Origin: Chloroflexota bacterium
GTDB taxonomy: Bacteria > Chloroflexota > UBA5177 > JANWHV01
Assembly (NCBI GenBank): GCA_025450375.1
Contig: JANWHO010000079.1
Coordinates: 1 to 15,117, forward strand
Direction: 5' to 3'
DNA: 15,117 nt
The notes below the pieces were generated by a model that saw only the letters and a program-made list of their open reading frames with translations, had not been told where the DNA came from and searched no databases. Of the stretch, positions 1 through 7,131 are shown one piece after another. The translations under genes were made by a program, and so were the position numbers. Position 1 is the first letter of the stretch; every line of letters begins with the position of its first letter.

Positions 1-796
1 CGTTCTTGACCGCCTGGACCTGCACGGGCTCGGCGTCGAACTCCACCAGCTTGATCTTACCGGCCACTCCCGACTCTTTCGCCCCCGCCAGCACACCGTC
101 GCCGGTGACCACGTTCATGGCAAAGACACCAGCCAGGTCGCGATGCGCGGCCACCATGCCTGTGAGGATGCCGCCCGCTTTCGTGGCGTCGTCCGTGGCG
201 TAGACCGTCGGAAGGGCACTGATTCCAGGGAATTTCTTCAACTCTTGGTTGAATCCCTGCACCCGCTGGTCGGTGGTGCTTACCCCAGGTGTGGTGCTGA
301 TCCCAGCCACCAAACCCTTTTTCCCGATCGCCGCCGCGAGCGCGTCGGCCGCGGCGATGCCGCCGGCGACATTGTCGGATGAGATGGTCGTCACGGCAAT
401 TGACGGATTCTGGAGGGTGGTGTCAACCAGGATGACCGGGATTCCAGCCTTGACTGCCCGCGCGATTGGGGCCTGGAGCGCTACTTTGTCCGTGGGGGCA
501 ATCAGGATCAGGTCGGGGTGCTGAGCGATGGCGGCGTTGAGATAGGGCAACTGGGTGCCTGGGCTGAACGCCGCCGGTGAGCCAGTGAACTGAAGCGACG
601 CCCCTTCCGCCTTCGCCTCGGCCGTGGCGCCGTGGCTCATGGTGATGTAGAAAGCGTCGGAGGCGATACCGGCGATGAGCACGATTTTGTACGACTTATG
701 GAGCGCGACCGCATGCACCTTTGCATGTAGACCCGGCATCCCCGAGGCTATGATCGCGGCGCTGAAAATACCGCCAATGATCGCACGTTTCAACAT
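1..796 (-). CDS. Sugar ABC transporter substrate-binding protein (partial, C-terminus beyond window)
   Basis: Extracytoplasmic binding protein of the ribose/simple-sugar type (Peripla_BP_4), which would deliver a sugar to the permease and ATPase encoded just upstream. I read 265 codons on the minus strand, open through the left edge. The N-terminus has a short basic start (MLKRAII), a hydrophobic signal-peptide core and then a mature region. Family-typical segments follow: AFYITMSHGATAEAKA near the N-terminus, HPDLILIAPTDKVAL, AGIPVILVDTTL, SSDNVAGGIAAADAL, and VFAMNVVTGDGVLAGAKESG near the edge. Start chosen at ATG 796 because it gives a clean signal peptide. An in-frame ATG at 820 would add eight charged residues and is less likely; a weak AAAGAGAG ribosome site precedes 796. 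It is the third gene of the operon, after a gap of about 110 bases. The sugar cannot be told from the sequence; ribose, fructose or similar are possible. Confidence 0.93.
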   Translation of the reverse strand, partial: MLKRAIIGGIFSAAIIASGMPGLHAKVHAVALHKSYKIVLIAGIASDAFYITMSHGATAEAKAEGASLQFTGSPAAFSPGTQLPYLNAAIAQHPDLILIAPTDKVALQAPIARAVKAGIPVILVDTTLQNPSIAVTTISSDNVAGGIAAADALAAAIGKKGLVAGISTTPGVSTTDQRVQGFNQELKKFPGISALPTVYATDDATKAGGILTGMVAAHRDLAGVFAMNVVTGDGVLAGAKESGVAGKIKLVEFDAEPVQVQAVKN

Positions 797-834
797 GCTG
801 CACTCTCTTTCGTAGTCCATTTTCGACAACTGGT

Positions 835-892
835 CGGGATACCCGCCCGGATAGAATCCGTATTCGACCGCCTTAGTTCGCCTCACCTCCTT
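835..892 (-). promoter_or_regulatory. Intercistronic leader with orphan Shine-Dalgarno-like tract and two small hairpins
   Basis: Between the permease stop and the binding-protein start the minus strand carries AAGGAGGTGAGG (892 down to 881), an almost perfect anti-16S match. No ATG, GTG or TTG lies at the usual 5-10 base distance after it. Two tight hairpins follow: CGGAT-TCT-ATCCG (860-848) and CGGG-TAT-CCCG (845-835). The layout resembles mRNA-stabilising or processing elements that raise binding-protein expression relative to the membrane parts. That role is inference. Confidence 0.4.
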
Positions 893-906
893 TCACATCG
901 CGATCT

Positions 907-1995
907 CTAGGTGGTCCGTTGCCGTCGTATTTGGTCAACCAGCACGGCCAGAATAATAATAGTCCCGACCGCTACGTCTTGCCAGAACGAGGAAACGCCC
1001 TGGATGGTGAAACCGTAGCGGAGGACGGTGGGGATAAAGGCGCCAATTACCGTGCCCACGATCGAGCCGGTACCGCCGAACAGACTGGTCCCGCCGATCA
1101 CCACGGCGGCGATGGCGTTGAGATTGTCCAGGCTGTGGCCGCTGATATCCACGGTCTGGAAGCGAGCCAGGTCGAAAATCCCGGCCAGGCCGGACATGAA
1201 CCCACAGAGGACATAGACCCAGATAATGTGTGAGGTCACCGGCACGCCCGCCAGGCGAGAGCCCTCCAGATTGCTTCCCACCGCGAAGGTCCGCCGGCCA
1301 AAGATCGTCCGGGTGAGAATGATGTGCGCGATCAGCGCGCACACCGCCGCGACAATGACCAAGGTTGGGAGGCCCACAAGCATGCTCCCACTGCCAAAGG
1401 AATTGGCGAACGAATCCGGAACCGGGGGAATGGCCTGTTGTCCGGCGGCCCCCGAGGAACTAACCAACTCGGCGGCTCCGTTCGCCACGCTGAAGATACC
1501 CAGGGTGACGATGAATGGCGGCATCTTCAACCGCGTCACCAAAAGGCCATTGACCAACCCGGCAATGAGGCCAACCAGCAGGCCGGCGCCGATGCCCAGG
1601 GCTACGGCGGTTCCCGCGTGCGGAAAATGACCGCCGACCACCTGGCTCGCGGTGCCCGCGTTATTGGCTATCACCCATGACGCCACCACACCCGAGCACA
1701 TCAGCACGGTGCCCACGGAGAGATCAATACCAGCCGTGATAATGACAAACGTCTCACCAATCGCCAGCAGCAACGTCTCGGCGCTGTCCCAAGCAATATT
1801 GAGAAAGTTACTGGTGCCGTAGAAAGCGTGATTCGGACTGATAATGCTGAACAAGGCAACGAGAAAGATAAGCACCAGAAAAATGTAGAGATTCGTGGTG
1901 CCGAGAAGATAGCGCGCGCCACGTTGGAGGATAGGGCGATCAGCGGGTACGTCGACAGGCGCGCCGGTGGGGGTTGGGGTGGCGGGTTCGCTCAT
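907..1995 (-). CDS. Sugar ABC transporter permease (BPD_transp_2 family)
   Basis: Inner-membrane permease of a simple-sugar importer (RbsC/FrcC-like), 362 residues, the usual length. A short cytoplasmic N-terminus rich in Pro and Thr precedes about nine to ten hydrophobic segments. Family signatures are present: GETFVIITAGIDLSVGTVL (the conserved membrane segment with IDLSVG), LKMPPFIVTLG, FAVGSNLEGSRLAGVPV (the cytoplasmic loop that contacts the ATPase), and AIAAVVIGGTSLFGG near the C-terminus. The ATG at 1995 lies one base after the TAG of the ATPase gene, so translation is probably coupled. It presumably forms a homodimer with two ATPase copies. Substrate is not determinable from the sequence. 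Confidence 0.95.
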   Translation of the reverse strand: MSEPATPTPTGAPVDVPADRPILQRGARYLLGTTNLYIFLVLIFLVALFSIISPNHAFYGTSNFLNIAWDSAETLLLAIGETFVIITAGIDLSVGTVLMCSGVVASWVIANNAGTASQVVGGHFPHAGTAVALGIGAGLLVGLIAGLVNGLLVTRLKMPPFIVTLGIFSVANGAAELVSSSGAAGQQAIPPVPDSFANSFGSGSMLVGLPTLVIVAAVCALIAHIILTRTIFGRRTFAVGSNLEGSRLAGVPVTSHIIWVYVLCGFMSGLAGIFDLARFQTVDISGHSLDNLNAIAAVVIGGTSLFGGTGSIVGTVIGAFIPTVLRYGFTIQGVSSFWQDVAVGTIIILAVLVDQIRRQRTT

Positions 1996-1996
1996 C

Positions 1997-2767
1997 CTAA
2001 ATCTCCGCTACCTGCTCCACGGCGGCGCCTGTCATGAACGAGACCACCTCGGTCATTGATGCCTCCTCGCGGCGCATCTGACGAACGGTTCTTCCCAAAC
2101 GCAGAATCGTGATCCGGTCGGCGACCTCGAAGACCTCGGGCATGCTGTGACTGATCATCAGGACGGCAAGCCCCGAATCGCGGACCCGTTCAATCAACCG
2201 CAGCACCATATTGGTTTCGCGGACCCCAAGCGCGGCCGTCGGCTCATCCATGATCACCAGTCGCCTACCCCAGGTGGTGGCCCGCGCGACCGCGATAGCC
2301 TGACGTTGCCCACCGGACAGGGTGAAAACGGGCTGGCGCACCGAACTGAGGCCAATCCGCAAACTGGCCATCTCCTGCTGAGCTTGTTTCCGCATGGCCC
2401 GGTCGTTGAGGAAACCTACGCGGCCAAACACACCCACGCTCCGGACCTCACGTCCAAGAAAGAGATTAGCCGCGACATCCAGCGATGGCGCCAGGGCCAG
2501 ATCTTGGTACACTGTCTCGATTCCCAGCCGGCGCGCATCCTGAGGCGAGCCCAGCGAAACCGGTTTCCCATCGATCAAAATGCTCCCGCCATCCGGTTGA
2601 ATGGCCCCACTGAGGATTTTGATCAGAGTGGACTTCCCGGCTCCGTTGTCACCTACCAGGGCCGAGACCTCACCGGCGTGGGCGATCAGATCCGCGCCCC
2701 TTAGCGCGGTCACCCGCCCAAAGCTGCGGGTTATCCCACGGGCTTCAAGAACTGGAGGATTGTGCAC
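1997..2767 (-). CDS. Sugar ABC transporter ATP-binding protein (single-domain)
   Basis: ATPase of a simple-sugar importer, 256 residues from the GTG at 2767. It has Walker A GDNGAGKST, a Q-loop in the VYQDLAL region, ABC signature LSGGQRQ, Walker B LVIMDEPTAAL and the H-loop in LMISHSMPEV. It carries one nucleotide-binding domain only, like the fructose-type FrcA, and not the duplicated RbsA/XylG form of about 500 residues. The GTG start is preferred because GGGAGG lies seven bases upstream. A longer reading from ATG 2803 has no ribosome site and would begin only about 15 bases after the predicted transcription start. First gene of the operon, divergent from the LacI-family regulator. Confidence 0.94.
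   Translation of the reverse strand: MHNPPVLEARGITRSFGRVTALRGADLIAHAGEVSALVGDNGAGKSTLIKILSGAIQPDGGSILIDGKPVSLGSPQDARRLGIETVYQDLALAPSLDVAANLFLGREVRSVGVFGRVGFLNDRAMRKQAQQEMASLRIGLSSVRQPVFTLSGGQRQAIAVARATTWGRRLVIMDEPTAALGVRETNMVLRLIERVRDSGLAVLMISHSMPEVFEVADRITILRLGRTVRQMRREEASMTEVVSFMTGAAVEQVAEI
2556..2567. repeat. Perfect 12-bp palindrome GAAACCGGTTTC, copy 1 (candidate partition site)
   Basis: Perfect inverted repeat inside the ABC ATPase gene, identical to the one at the parB stop codon (9975-9986). A related 11/12 sequence (GAAACCGGTTGC) lies at 4006-4017. parS sites are often scattered within several kb of parAB and may lie inside genes. The assignment is inference. Confidence 0.4.
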
Positions 2768-2825
2768 CTTCGCGCCTCCCTGCGGCCTCGGTCGGTATGG
2801 CACTCGCGGGCGGGGTTCAGGCCAC

Positions 2826-2855
2826 GTTGTACCGCGCCAATGACAACGATGTCAA
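2826..2855 (-). promoter_or_regulatory. Promoter of the sugar ABC transporter operon
   Basis: On the minus strand a perfect -35 TTGACA (2855-2850) is followed after 18 bases by TACAAC (2831-2826), four of six matches to the -10 consensus. Transcription would start near 2819, giving a leader of about 50 bases to the GTG at 2767. The -35 box lies within the palindrome at 2841-2854, so a bound repressor would block it. Confidence 0.6.
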
Positions 2856-2869
2856 GCCCTGTGTACACT
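2840..2869 (+). promoter_or_regulatory. Promoter of the LacI-family regulator gene
   Basis: ATGACA (2840-2845, five of six to TTGACA), an 18-base spacer, then TACACT (2864-2869, four of six). The predicted start near 2876 leaves a very short leader containing the GGAGG ribosome site. Its -35 box sits in the same palindrome as the opposing promoter. Confidence 0.45.
2841..2854. promoter_or_regulatory. Probable LacI-family operator shared by two divergent promoters
   Basis: TGACAACGATGTCA reads TGACA/TGTCA around a central CG, with one mismatched symmetrical pair. LacI-family operators typically are imperfect palindromes of 14-20 bp centred on CG. The site covers the -35 boxes of both the transporter and the regulator promoters, as expected for repression plus autoregulation. 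Confidence 0.6.
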
Positions 2870-2873
2870 GGGC
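2856..2873. repeat. 18-bp imperfect palindrome next to the operator
   Basis: GCCCTGTGTACACTGGGC: GCCC and GTGTACAC are fully symmetrical and one T/T pair breaks the symmetry. It covers the -10 box of the regulator promoter and ends 16 bases before the regulator start codon. It could be a second protein-binding site or an mRNA hairpin. Its centre is TA, unlike a classical LacI-family operator. Confidence 0.35.
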
Positions 2874-2889
2874 CCTACGGAGGCTCGGA

Positions 2890-3888
2890 ATGACTACCAT
2901 GAGAGACGTGGCGCTCGCCGCGAAGGTGAGTCTCAAAACGGTTTCCCGCGTGGTCAACGCGGAGCCGGGGGTGCGCCCGGATACCGCCGCCCGCGTCCAG
3001 GCGGTGGTTGATGCTCTCGACTTCCGGCCAAACAACGTGGCCCGAAGCCTCAGGGCCGGCCGATCATTGCCATTGATCGGCTTGGTGATCGGCGACCAGG
3101 CAAATCCCTTTTACTCTGGCATCGCTCGTGGAGTCGAGGAGGTGGCACGGCGCCATCGTTACCTGGTGATCACCGGCAGTTCGGACGATCAGCAAGTGCG
3201 CGAACAACAGCTGGTAACCAGCTTACGCCAACAACAGGTCGCCGGTTTGCTGCTCGTACCCGCTCGCGATCACGCTCATCGGCCCCTGGATCTGGGTGGC
3301 CGCCTTCCCGTGGTCTTCGTCGATCGGCCACCCCACTCTGGTGAAGGGGATGCCGTGGTCCTGGACAATCGAGGCGGGGCGCGCCAGGGCGTCGAACTCC
3401 TGATCCGTCTCGGTCATCGGCGGATCGGCCTCGTCTGCGATGGCTTGCCCTACTTCACCATAGACGAGCGGATCGCGGGCTACCGCGAGGCGCTACAGGG
3501 AGCCGGAATCCCCGTGGATCCCGCGCTCCTCGTCCGCGGCGCCCGGGATGTGACGCAAGCAACCGCCGCCGGCCGCCACTTGCTGAGCCTGGATGATCCT
3601 CCTACGGCGCTGTTTGCCCTGAACAATCGGACCTGCGTAGGCGTGTTGCGCGCGGTGAGCGGCGGACGGCACGAGGTGTCAGTCCTGGGCTTCGATGGCC
3701 TGGAACTAGCGGACCTGTTGAGCATCCCGCTGATCCTGATTACGCATGATCCGGTTGATCTGGGCCGTTGCGCCGCTCGCCTGCTCTTTGCCCGGCTGAA
3801 CGGAGATCGCGGGCCCCACCGCCGTATGGTCCTCCCCACTACCCTGGTCAGTTACGGCGGCTGCGGCCGTTCCCAATCCGCCCCGTAG
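2890..3888 (+). CDS. LacI-family transcriptional regulator
   Basis: Sugar-responsive repressor, 332 residues, of normal family length. Residues 4-24 form the LacI helix-turn-helix (MRDVALAAKVSLKTVSRVVN), followed by the hinge region FRPNNVARSLRAGRS (about 45-59), with the Leu that inserts into the minor groove. A periplasmic-binding-protein-like effector domain begins at about residue 61 (LIGLVIGDQANPFYSGIARG) and includes LIRLGHRRIGLV and SVLGFDGLELADL. ATG 2890 is chosen because the helix-turn-helix begins right after it and GGAGG lies eight bases upstream. A longer reading from 2797 would run through the promoter region. Divergent from the sugar transporter operon, which it most likely represses until the sugar binds. 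Confidence 0.93.
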   Translation: MTTMRDVALAAKVSLKTVSRVVNAEPGVRPDTAARVQAVVDALDFRPNNVARSLRAGRSLPLIGLVIGDQANPFYSGIARGVEEVARRHRYLVITGSSDDQQVREQQLVTSLRQQQVAGLLLVPARDHAHRPLDLGGRLPVVFVDRPPHSGEGDAVVLDNRGGARQGVELLIRLGHRRIGLVCDGLPYFTIDERIAGYREALQGAGIPVDPALLVRGARDVTQATAAGRHLLSLDDPPTALFALNNRTCVGVLRAVSGGRHEVSVLGFDGLELADLLSIPLILITHDPVDLGRCAARLLFARLNGDRGPHRRMVLPTTLVSYGGCGRSQSAP

Positions 3889-3952
3889 CCGTAACCCTCC
3901 CCCGTACTGATCGTCAGCACGCAAATGGCGAACGGACGAGGAGGGACAGCCA

Positions 3953-5299
3953 GTGGAGACCGTTGCCGTGCGGGCGCATGTCGTCTGGTCCGCTGTATGG
4001 GCAGGGAAACCGGTTGCGGTTCTCGATGGTGCTACCGCGGGCGGCCTGTGGCTCACCCTTTTCACCGCTCCCCTGGCCGCCGGTGGAATAGTCAATTGGC
4101 CTCCGGGATCGAATGTCTCGCTCCACCTCTACTGGTTCGACGCGGCAATGGCGGTCACTCTGGGCGCTTGGTTCGCCGGTCTTTGGATTCGGGGCGAGTC
4201 GTCGTTTACGATTGGCGATCCCCGGATAGCTGGTGGGCTCGCTGGTCTGTTGGGATTGGCGCTCGCCGGCACGCCGTTCTCGGTCGGCCCGCCGGTGGCG
4301 CTGGGAATGGCGGCGCGGCTCTGGTGTACATTCCTGTTCTATCTCTTCCTGGTAAACTACCGCCCACGAGCCCCGCTTGTGTGGTCGGCCCTCCTCAGCT
4401 CTCTGGTCTTGCAAGCCCTGGCGGCGCTTGGTCAAGTCGCGCGCCAGGGGTCGCTCGGCCTTGAGGGACTGGGTGAGCCCAGGCTACATCCCGCCACGCC
4501 GGGGGTCGCGGTGATCGTGGTTGGCGGGCACCGCTGGCTGCGTGCCTATGGCCTGACCGACCATCCCAACCTCCTGGCGGGACTGGCGGCGGTAACCGGG
4601 ATCTTCCTCGTCGTCACCCTACCCAGAGGATTGCGGGCAGTATCAATCGCCTGCATGGGAATCGTGCTCATCGCCGCTCTCTCGCGCGGTGCTTGGCTGG
4701 CCACGGGGATTGGGGCAGTCTGTCTTGCGGTCTTATCCAGGCGGAGGCGATTGGCTCGCCGGGCGGGCGCGGCCCGGCCCTGGCGCCTATTGGGAGCGGT
4801 GGGTATCGGCCTCCTCGCCCTGCTTCCCCGGCTCGATCCAACCAACCGTTTGGAAGTGCAATCCCTACGAGCTCATGTCGAGGAGGTCGGACAGGCGCTG
4901 GGGCTGATCCTGCATCACCCACTCCTCGGAGTAGGGGCCAATTGCTATCCCATCGCCCTGGCAAAGGTCGGGTCGCCGGCCCAGTACACGCCCTATGGAG
5001 TGCCTATCGTCCATAATGTGATGCTCCTGGCGGCAGCGGAGATCGGTGTGCCCGCCGCGGTCATGCTCTGCGGTTTACTCGTCTGGCCGCTGATTGGCAC
5101 GGTCACGGGCCAACCGGGCCCGAGGGAAACTGGCGCCGCGGTAGGTCTCGCGGTGTACGGCGTCCTCGGTTTGACTGACTTTTCCGAGTGGGCCTCTCCC
5201 GGTTTCCGCGTCATCCTGGTAAGTCTGTTGGCCATTTGGAGCACCGAACACCGGCTTGGCGCGAAGAGCGTGCCTCAGGGAAGGAAGGAATGTCCATGA
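3953..5299 (+). CDS. O-antigen ligase/polymerase-like membrane protein (Wzy_C family)
   Basis: Polytopic membrane protein of 448 residues with about ten to twelve hydrophobic segments. It carries the sequence pattern of the O-antigen ligase (WaaL)/polymerase (Wzy) superfamily: RAYGLTDHPNLLAG at 197-210, ALSRGAWLATG at 242-252, HHPLLGVGANCY at 321-332 and VPIVHNVMLLAAAEIG at 350-365. The Arg and His-Asn positions match those important for polymer transfer in this family. A large extracytoplasmic loop would lie between about 297 and 355. In a lineage without classical lipopolysaccharide it more likely acts in exopolysaccharide polymerisation or glycan transfer to surface proteins. GTG start chosen from GAGGAGG eight bases upstream. 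The stop overlaps the next gene's start as ATGA, so the two are co-translated. Confidence 0.82.
   Translation: METVAVRAHVVWSAVWAGKPVAVLDGATAGGLWLTLFTAPLAAGGIVNWPPGSNVSLHLYWFDAAMAVTLGAWFAGLWIRGESSFTIGDPRIAGGLAGLLGLALAGTPFSVGPPVALGMAARLWCTFLFYLFLVNYRPRAPLVWSALLSSLVLQALAALGQVARQGSLGLEGLGEPRLHPATPGVAVIVVGGHRWLRAYGLTDHPNLLAGLAAVTGIFLVVTLPRGLRAVSIACMGIVLIAALSRGAWLATGIGAVCLAVLSRRRRLARRAGAARPWRLLGAVGIGLLALLPRLDPTNRLEVQSLRAHVEEVGQALGLILHHPLLGVGANCYPIALAKVGSPAQYTPYGVPIVHNVMLLAAAEIGVPAAVMLCGLLVWPLIGTVTGQPGPRETGAAVGLAVYGVLGLTDFSEWASPGFRVILVSLLAIWSTEHRLGAKSVPQGRKECP
4006..4017. repeat. 11/12 variant of the GAAACCGGTTTC palindrome
   Basis: GAAACCGGTTGC, one base off the exact 12-mer found at 2556 and 9975. 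It lies at the start of the O-antigen-ligase-like gene and may be a chance near-match. Confidence 0.2.
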
Positions 5300-6270
5300 A
5301 CCGTACATCCGCGCCCACTACCCGAATCGTCCTCATGCTGGCCGCTCTCCTTGCCGGGCTACTCGGCGCCGGGCTCTTGGCGGGAGACAACGGCACCCAA
5401 ATCGCCCGTGGAACCAGTGAAGCGATTGGCTATCCCACCAACACCCCCGCGCCTCCTCTACCCCCTCCACCAGACACCGCAACGTCCGTCCCCGTCCTGC
5501 CGACCGCGACTACGGCCCCCGTGCCCCCTACCGCCACCACGGCGCCGCCCACCGCGACGGCGATTCCCCCAACCTCCTCGGCCACCAGGGTGCCAAGCAC
5601 CGCTATACCCTCCTCGACGCCAACTTCAACCCACACCGCGACCGCGACCCGTACCGCGACCGCTACCCCAACCGCGACGCCGCGCCCGGTGGCCCTCTCC
5701 ATTCACCTGTCCTCTCCCGTGGCCGCCGCGGGCGACACCCTGATCCTGCAGGTGCGAACGCTTCCAGGTCTGGCGGTCAAGGCCGTCGTGCGGTATCCGT
5801 CTCTGAACCGGCAAGTGGTCGTGACCGGCAAGGCGGGGCAAAAAGGCGTGGGCCAGCTTACACTCTTACTTACCGAAAAGCCCCAGAAAGGGAGAACCAG
5901 CCTGGCGGCGGTGATCACGGTGACCGTAAGCGACCGAACTCACAGAGCTACCGCATCGAGCTCTATCACCGTGTATCCGGCGCTGGGTTTCGCGGTGGCC
6001 GCGAAGCTGGAGAAGCGGGGCGGCTCGCGGCAGGTCGCGGTCTCGGTCAGCCTTGCCCGCGCCGCCACGATCAATGTTCGTTTGCTGCTCACGGGAAAGG
6101 GACAGCGACCGATCAATGCCCGAGGGCAAGCAACGCGAGCCGGCACGGTGGTGCTCCTGATCCCGGTCCCGCCCCACCATGGCCGCGTGAGCGCGAACCT
6201 GCGAATAACCGTGCGCACACGGGAGGGAGTAACCGAGACGCGGGGATTATCCATTCCACTTGGATCGTGA
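5296..6270 (+). CDS. Secreted/anchored protein with Thr-Pro-Ala-rich linker, unknown function
   Basis: A 324-residue protein that I cannot assign to a family. Residues 1-30 form a signal peptide or membrane anchor (basic start, then LMLAALLAGLLGAGLL). Residues about 47-131 are a low-complexity Thr/Pro/Ala/Ser linker ending in ATATPTATPRP, a style very common in Chloroflexota surface proteins and a likely site of O-glycosylation. Residues 132-226 and 227-322 look like two beta-rich repeats (VALSIHLSSPVAAAGDTLIL; LGFAVAAKLEKRGGSRQVAV), perhaps immunoglobulin-like. ATG 5296 is chosen because it overlaps the upstream stop as ATGA; an in-frame ATG at 5290 would add two residues. Co-translation with a glycan polymerase/ligase-like protein suggests, without proving, that this is its glycosylated partner or acceptor. 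Confidence 0.8.
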   Translation: MNRTSAPTTRIVLMLAALLAGLLGAGLLAGDNGTQIARGTSEAIGYPTNTPAPPLPPPPDTATSVPVLPTATTAPVPPTATTAPPTATAIPPTSSATRVPSTAIPSSTPTSTHTATATRTATATPTATPRPVALSIHLSSPVAAAGDTLILQVRTLPGLAVKAVVRYPSLNRQVVVTGKAGQKGVGQLTLLLTEKPQKGRTSLAAVITVTVSDRTHRATASSSITVYPALGFAVAAKLEKRGGSRQVAVSVSLARAATINVRLLLTGKGQRPINARGQATRAGTVVLLIPVPPHHGRVSANLRITVRTREGVTETRGLSIPLGS

Positions 6271-6502
6271 ATCGGTGCCCACATCCGACCCTGCTTACTC
6301 TCCCCTGAACCGCAATCCCGCGGGCTGCCATCTGATACCATGCCGGATAGAGTCTACTATTCGCGCTTCCTCCGAGAAGCGGGTTCCAAACAACCTCTAC
6401 ACGGACTGGTGAAGCGATGTTAGGGCGTCCCGAGTCCCACCCAGGTTCCCAGCCAGGGTGGCTCGGGGCGCCCATTGGCGCCGCGCGGCAGCGGGGCCCG
6501 AG
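6271..6502 (+). promoter_or_regulatory. Leader region of the DUF47 gene with a long stable hairpin
   Basis: This is a 232-base gap. A hairpin spans 6423-6473: twelve continuous pairs (6423-6434 with 6462-6473, one G-U), a two-base bulge, six more pairs (6437-6442 with 6456-6461) and a 13-base loop. Its 3' arm contains GGCGCC (6467-6472), which could instead pair with GGCGCC at 6477-6482 across a CATT loop, so two exclusive folds exist. No U-tract follows, so it is not a standard terminator. A weak extended -10, TGATACCAT, lies at 6332-6340. I do not recognise a known riboswitch class. Confidence 0.45.
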
Positions 6503-7123
6503 ATGAAGCTCCGCCTGATCCCCGAGGAACGGGCATTCTTTGGGCTCTTCCGCGCGGACATGGCGGCATGCAAGGCAGGGGTGGACGCCCTGGCCGCCAT
6601 GCTCCACGACTTTACCCAGCCAAAGGAGAAGGCCCGCCGGATCCATGAGCTGGAGAACGACGGCGATCGGATCACGGGCGAGATTTTCGCCCTCCTCAAT
6701 CGAAGCTTTATCACGCCGTTCGAGCGCGAGGACATCATCGCCCTGGGCAGCATCATCGACGACGTGCTGGACGCGGTCGATGAAGTAGCGACCATGCTCG
6801 CGCTCTATGGGATCACCCAGCCCACCGTCTATTTGTTGGAAGCCAGCACCCTTCTGGTAAGGGCCGTACAGGCTCTGGCGAGCGCGGTCGATCGACTCGA
6901 ATCATTGGACGGCATGACCCCGTTCATCGACGACGTCCATCGCCTGGAAGAGGAGGGTGACGGGCTCTACCACAACGCGATTGCCGAATTATTCCTGCCT
7001 GATATGTATCCGCCGATTGAAGTCCTGAAATGGAATCGGCTCTATGACCTGATGGAGCAGGCGATCGACCGCTGCGAGGATGTCTCCAACGTTTTGCAAA
7101 ACGTGGTCCTGAAGAATGCCTGA
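6503..7123 (+). CDS. DUF47 family protein (PhoU-like, Pit accessory)
   Basis: Cytoplasmic, all-helical protein of 206 residues in the DUF47/PhoU-like family, whose members usually accompany Pit-type phosphate permeases and are thought to modulate them. Family features are ARRIHELENDGDRITGEIF (46-62), ITPFEREDIIAL (70-81), IIDDVLDAVDEV, RLEEEGDGLYHNAI (147-160) and LYDLMEQAIDRCEDVSNVL (180-198). The repeated Glu/Asp-xxx-Asp pairs are the likely metal-binding positions. ATG 6503 is chosen because homologous sequence begins there; the only ribosome site is a weak G-rich stretch. No pit gene lies next to it here: the following gene is an EamA permease eight bases downstream, probably in the same transcript. 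Confidence 0.88.
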   Translation: MKLRLIPEERAFFGLFRADMAACKAGVDALAAMLHDFTQPKEKARRIHELENDGDRITGEIFALLNRSFITPFEREDIIALGSIIDDVLDAVDEVATMLALYGITQPTVYLLEASTLLVRAVQALASAVDRLESLDGMTPFIDDVHRLEEEGDGLYHNAIAELFLPDMYPPIEVLKWNRLYDLMEQAIDRCEDVSNVLQNVVLKNA

Positions 7124-7131
7124 AAGGCCCC

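Noticed and set aside
2797..2889. Longer N-terminus for the LacI-family regulator
   Set aside because: The extra 31 residues would be encoded by the promoter/operator region, and the helix-turn-helix begins right at ATG 2890 with a good ribosome site.
5430..5702. Minus-strand Val/Ala/Gly-rich frame opposite the TPA-rich linker
   Set aside because: It is the complement of Thr/Pro/Ala codons and shows no independent coding signal.
6443..6473. T-box-like AGGGTGG sequence in the DUF47 leader
   Set aside because: Only the first bases match the T-box element; the rest of the consensus, a stem I with specifier loop and an amino-acid-related gene are missing.
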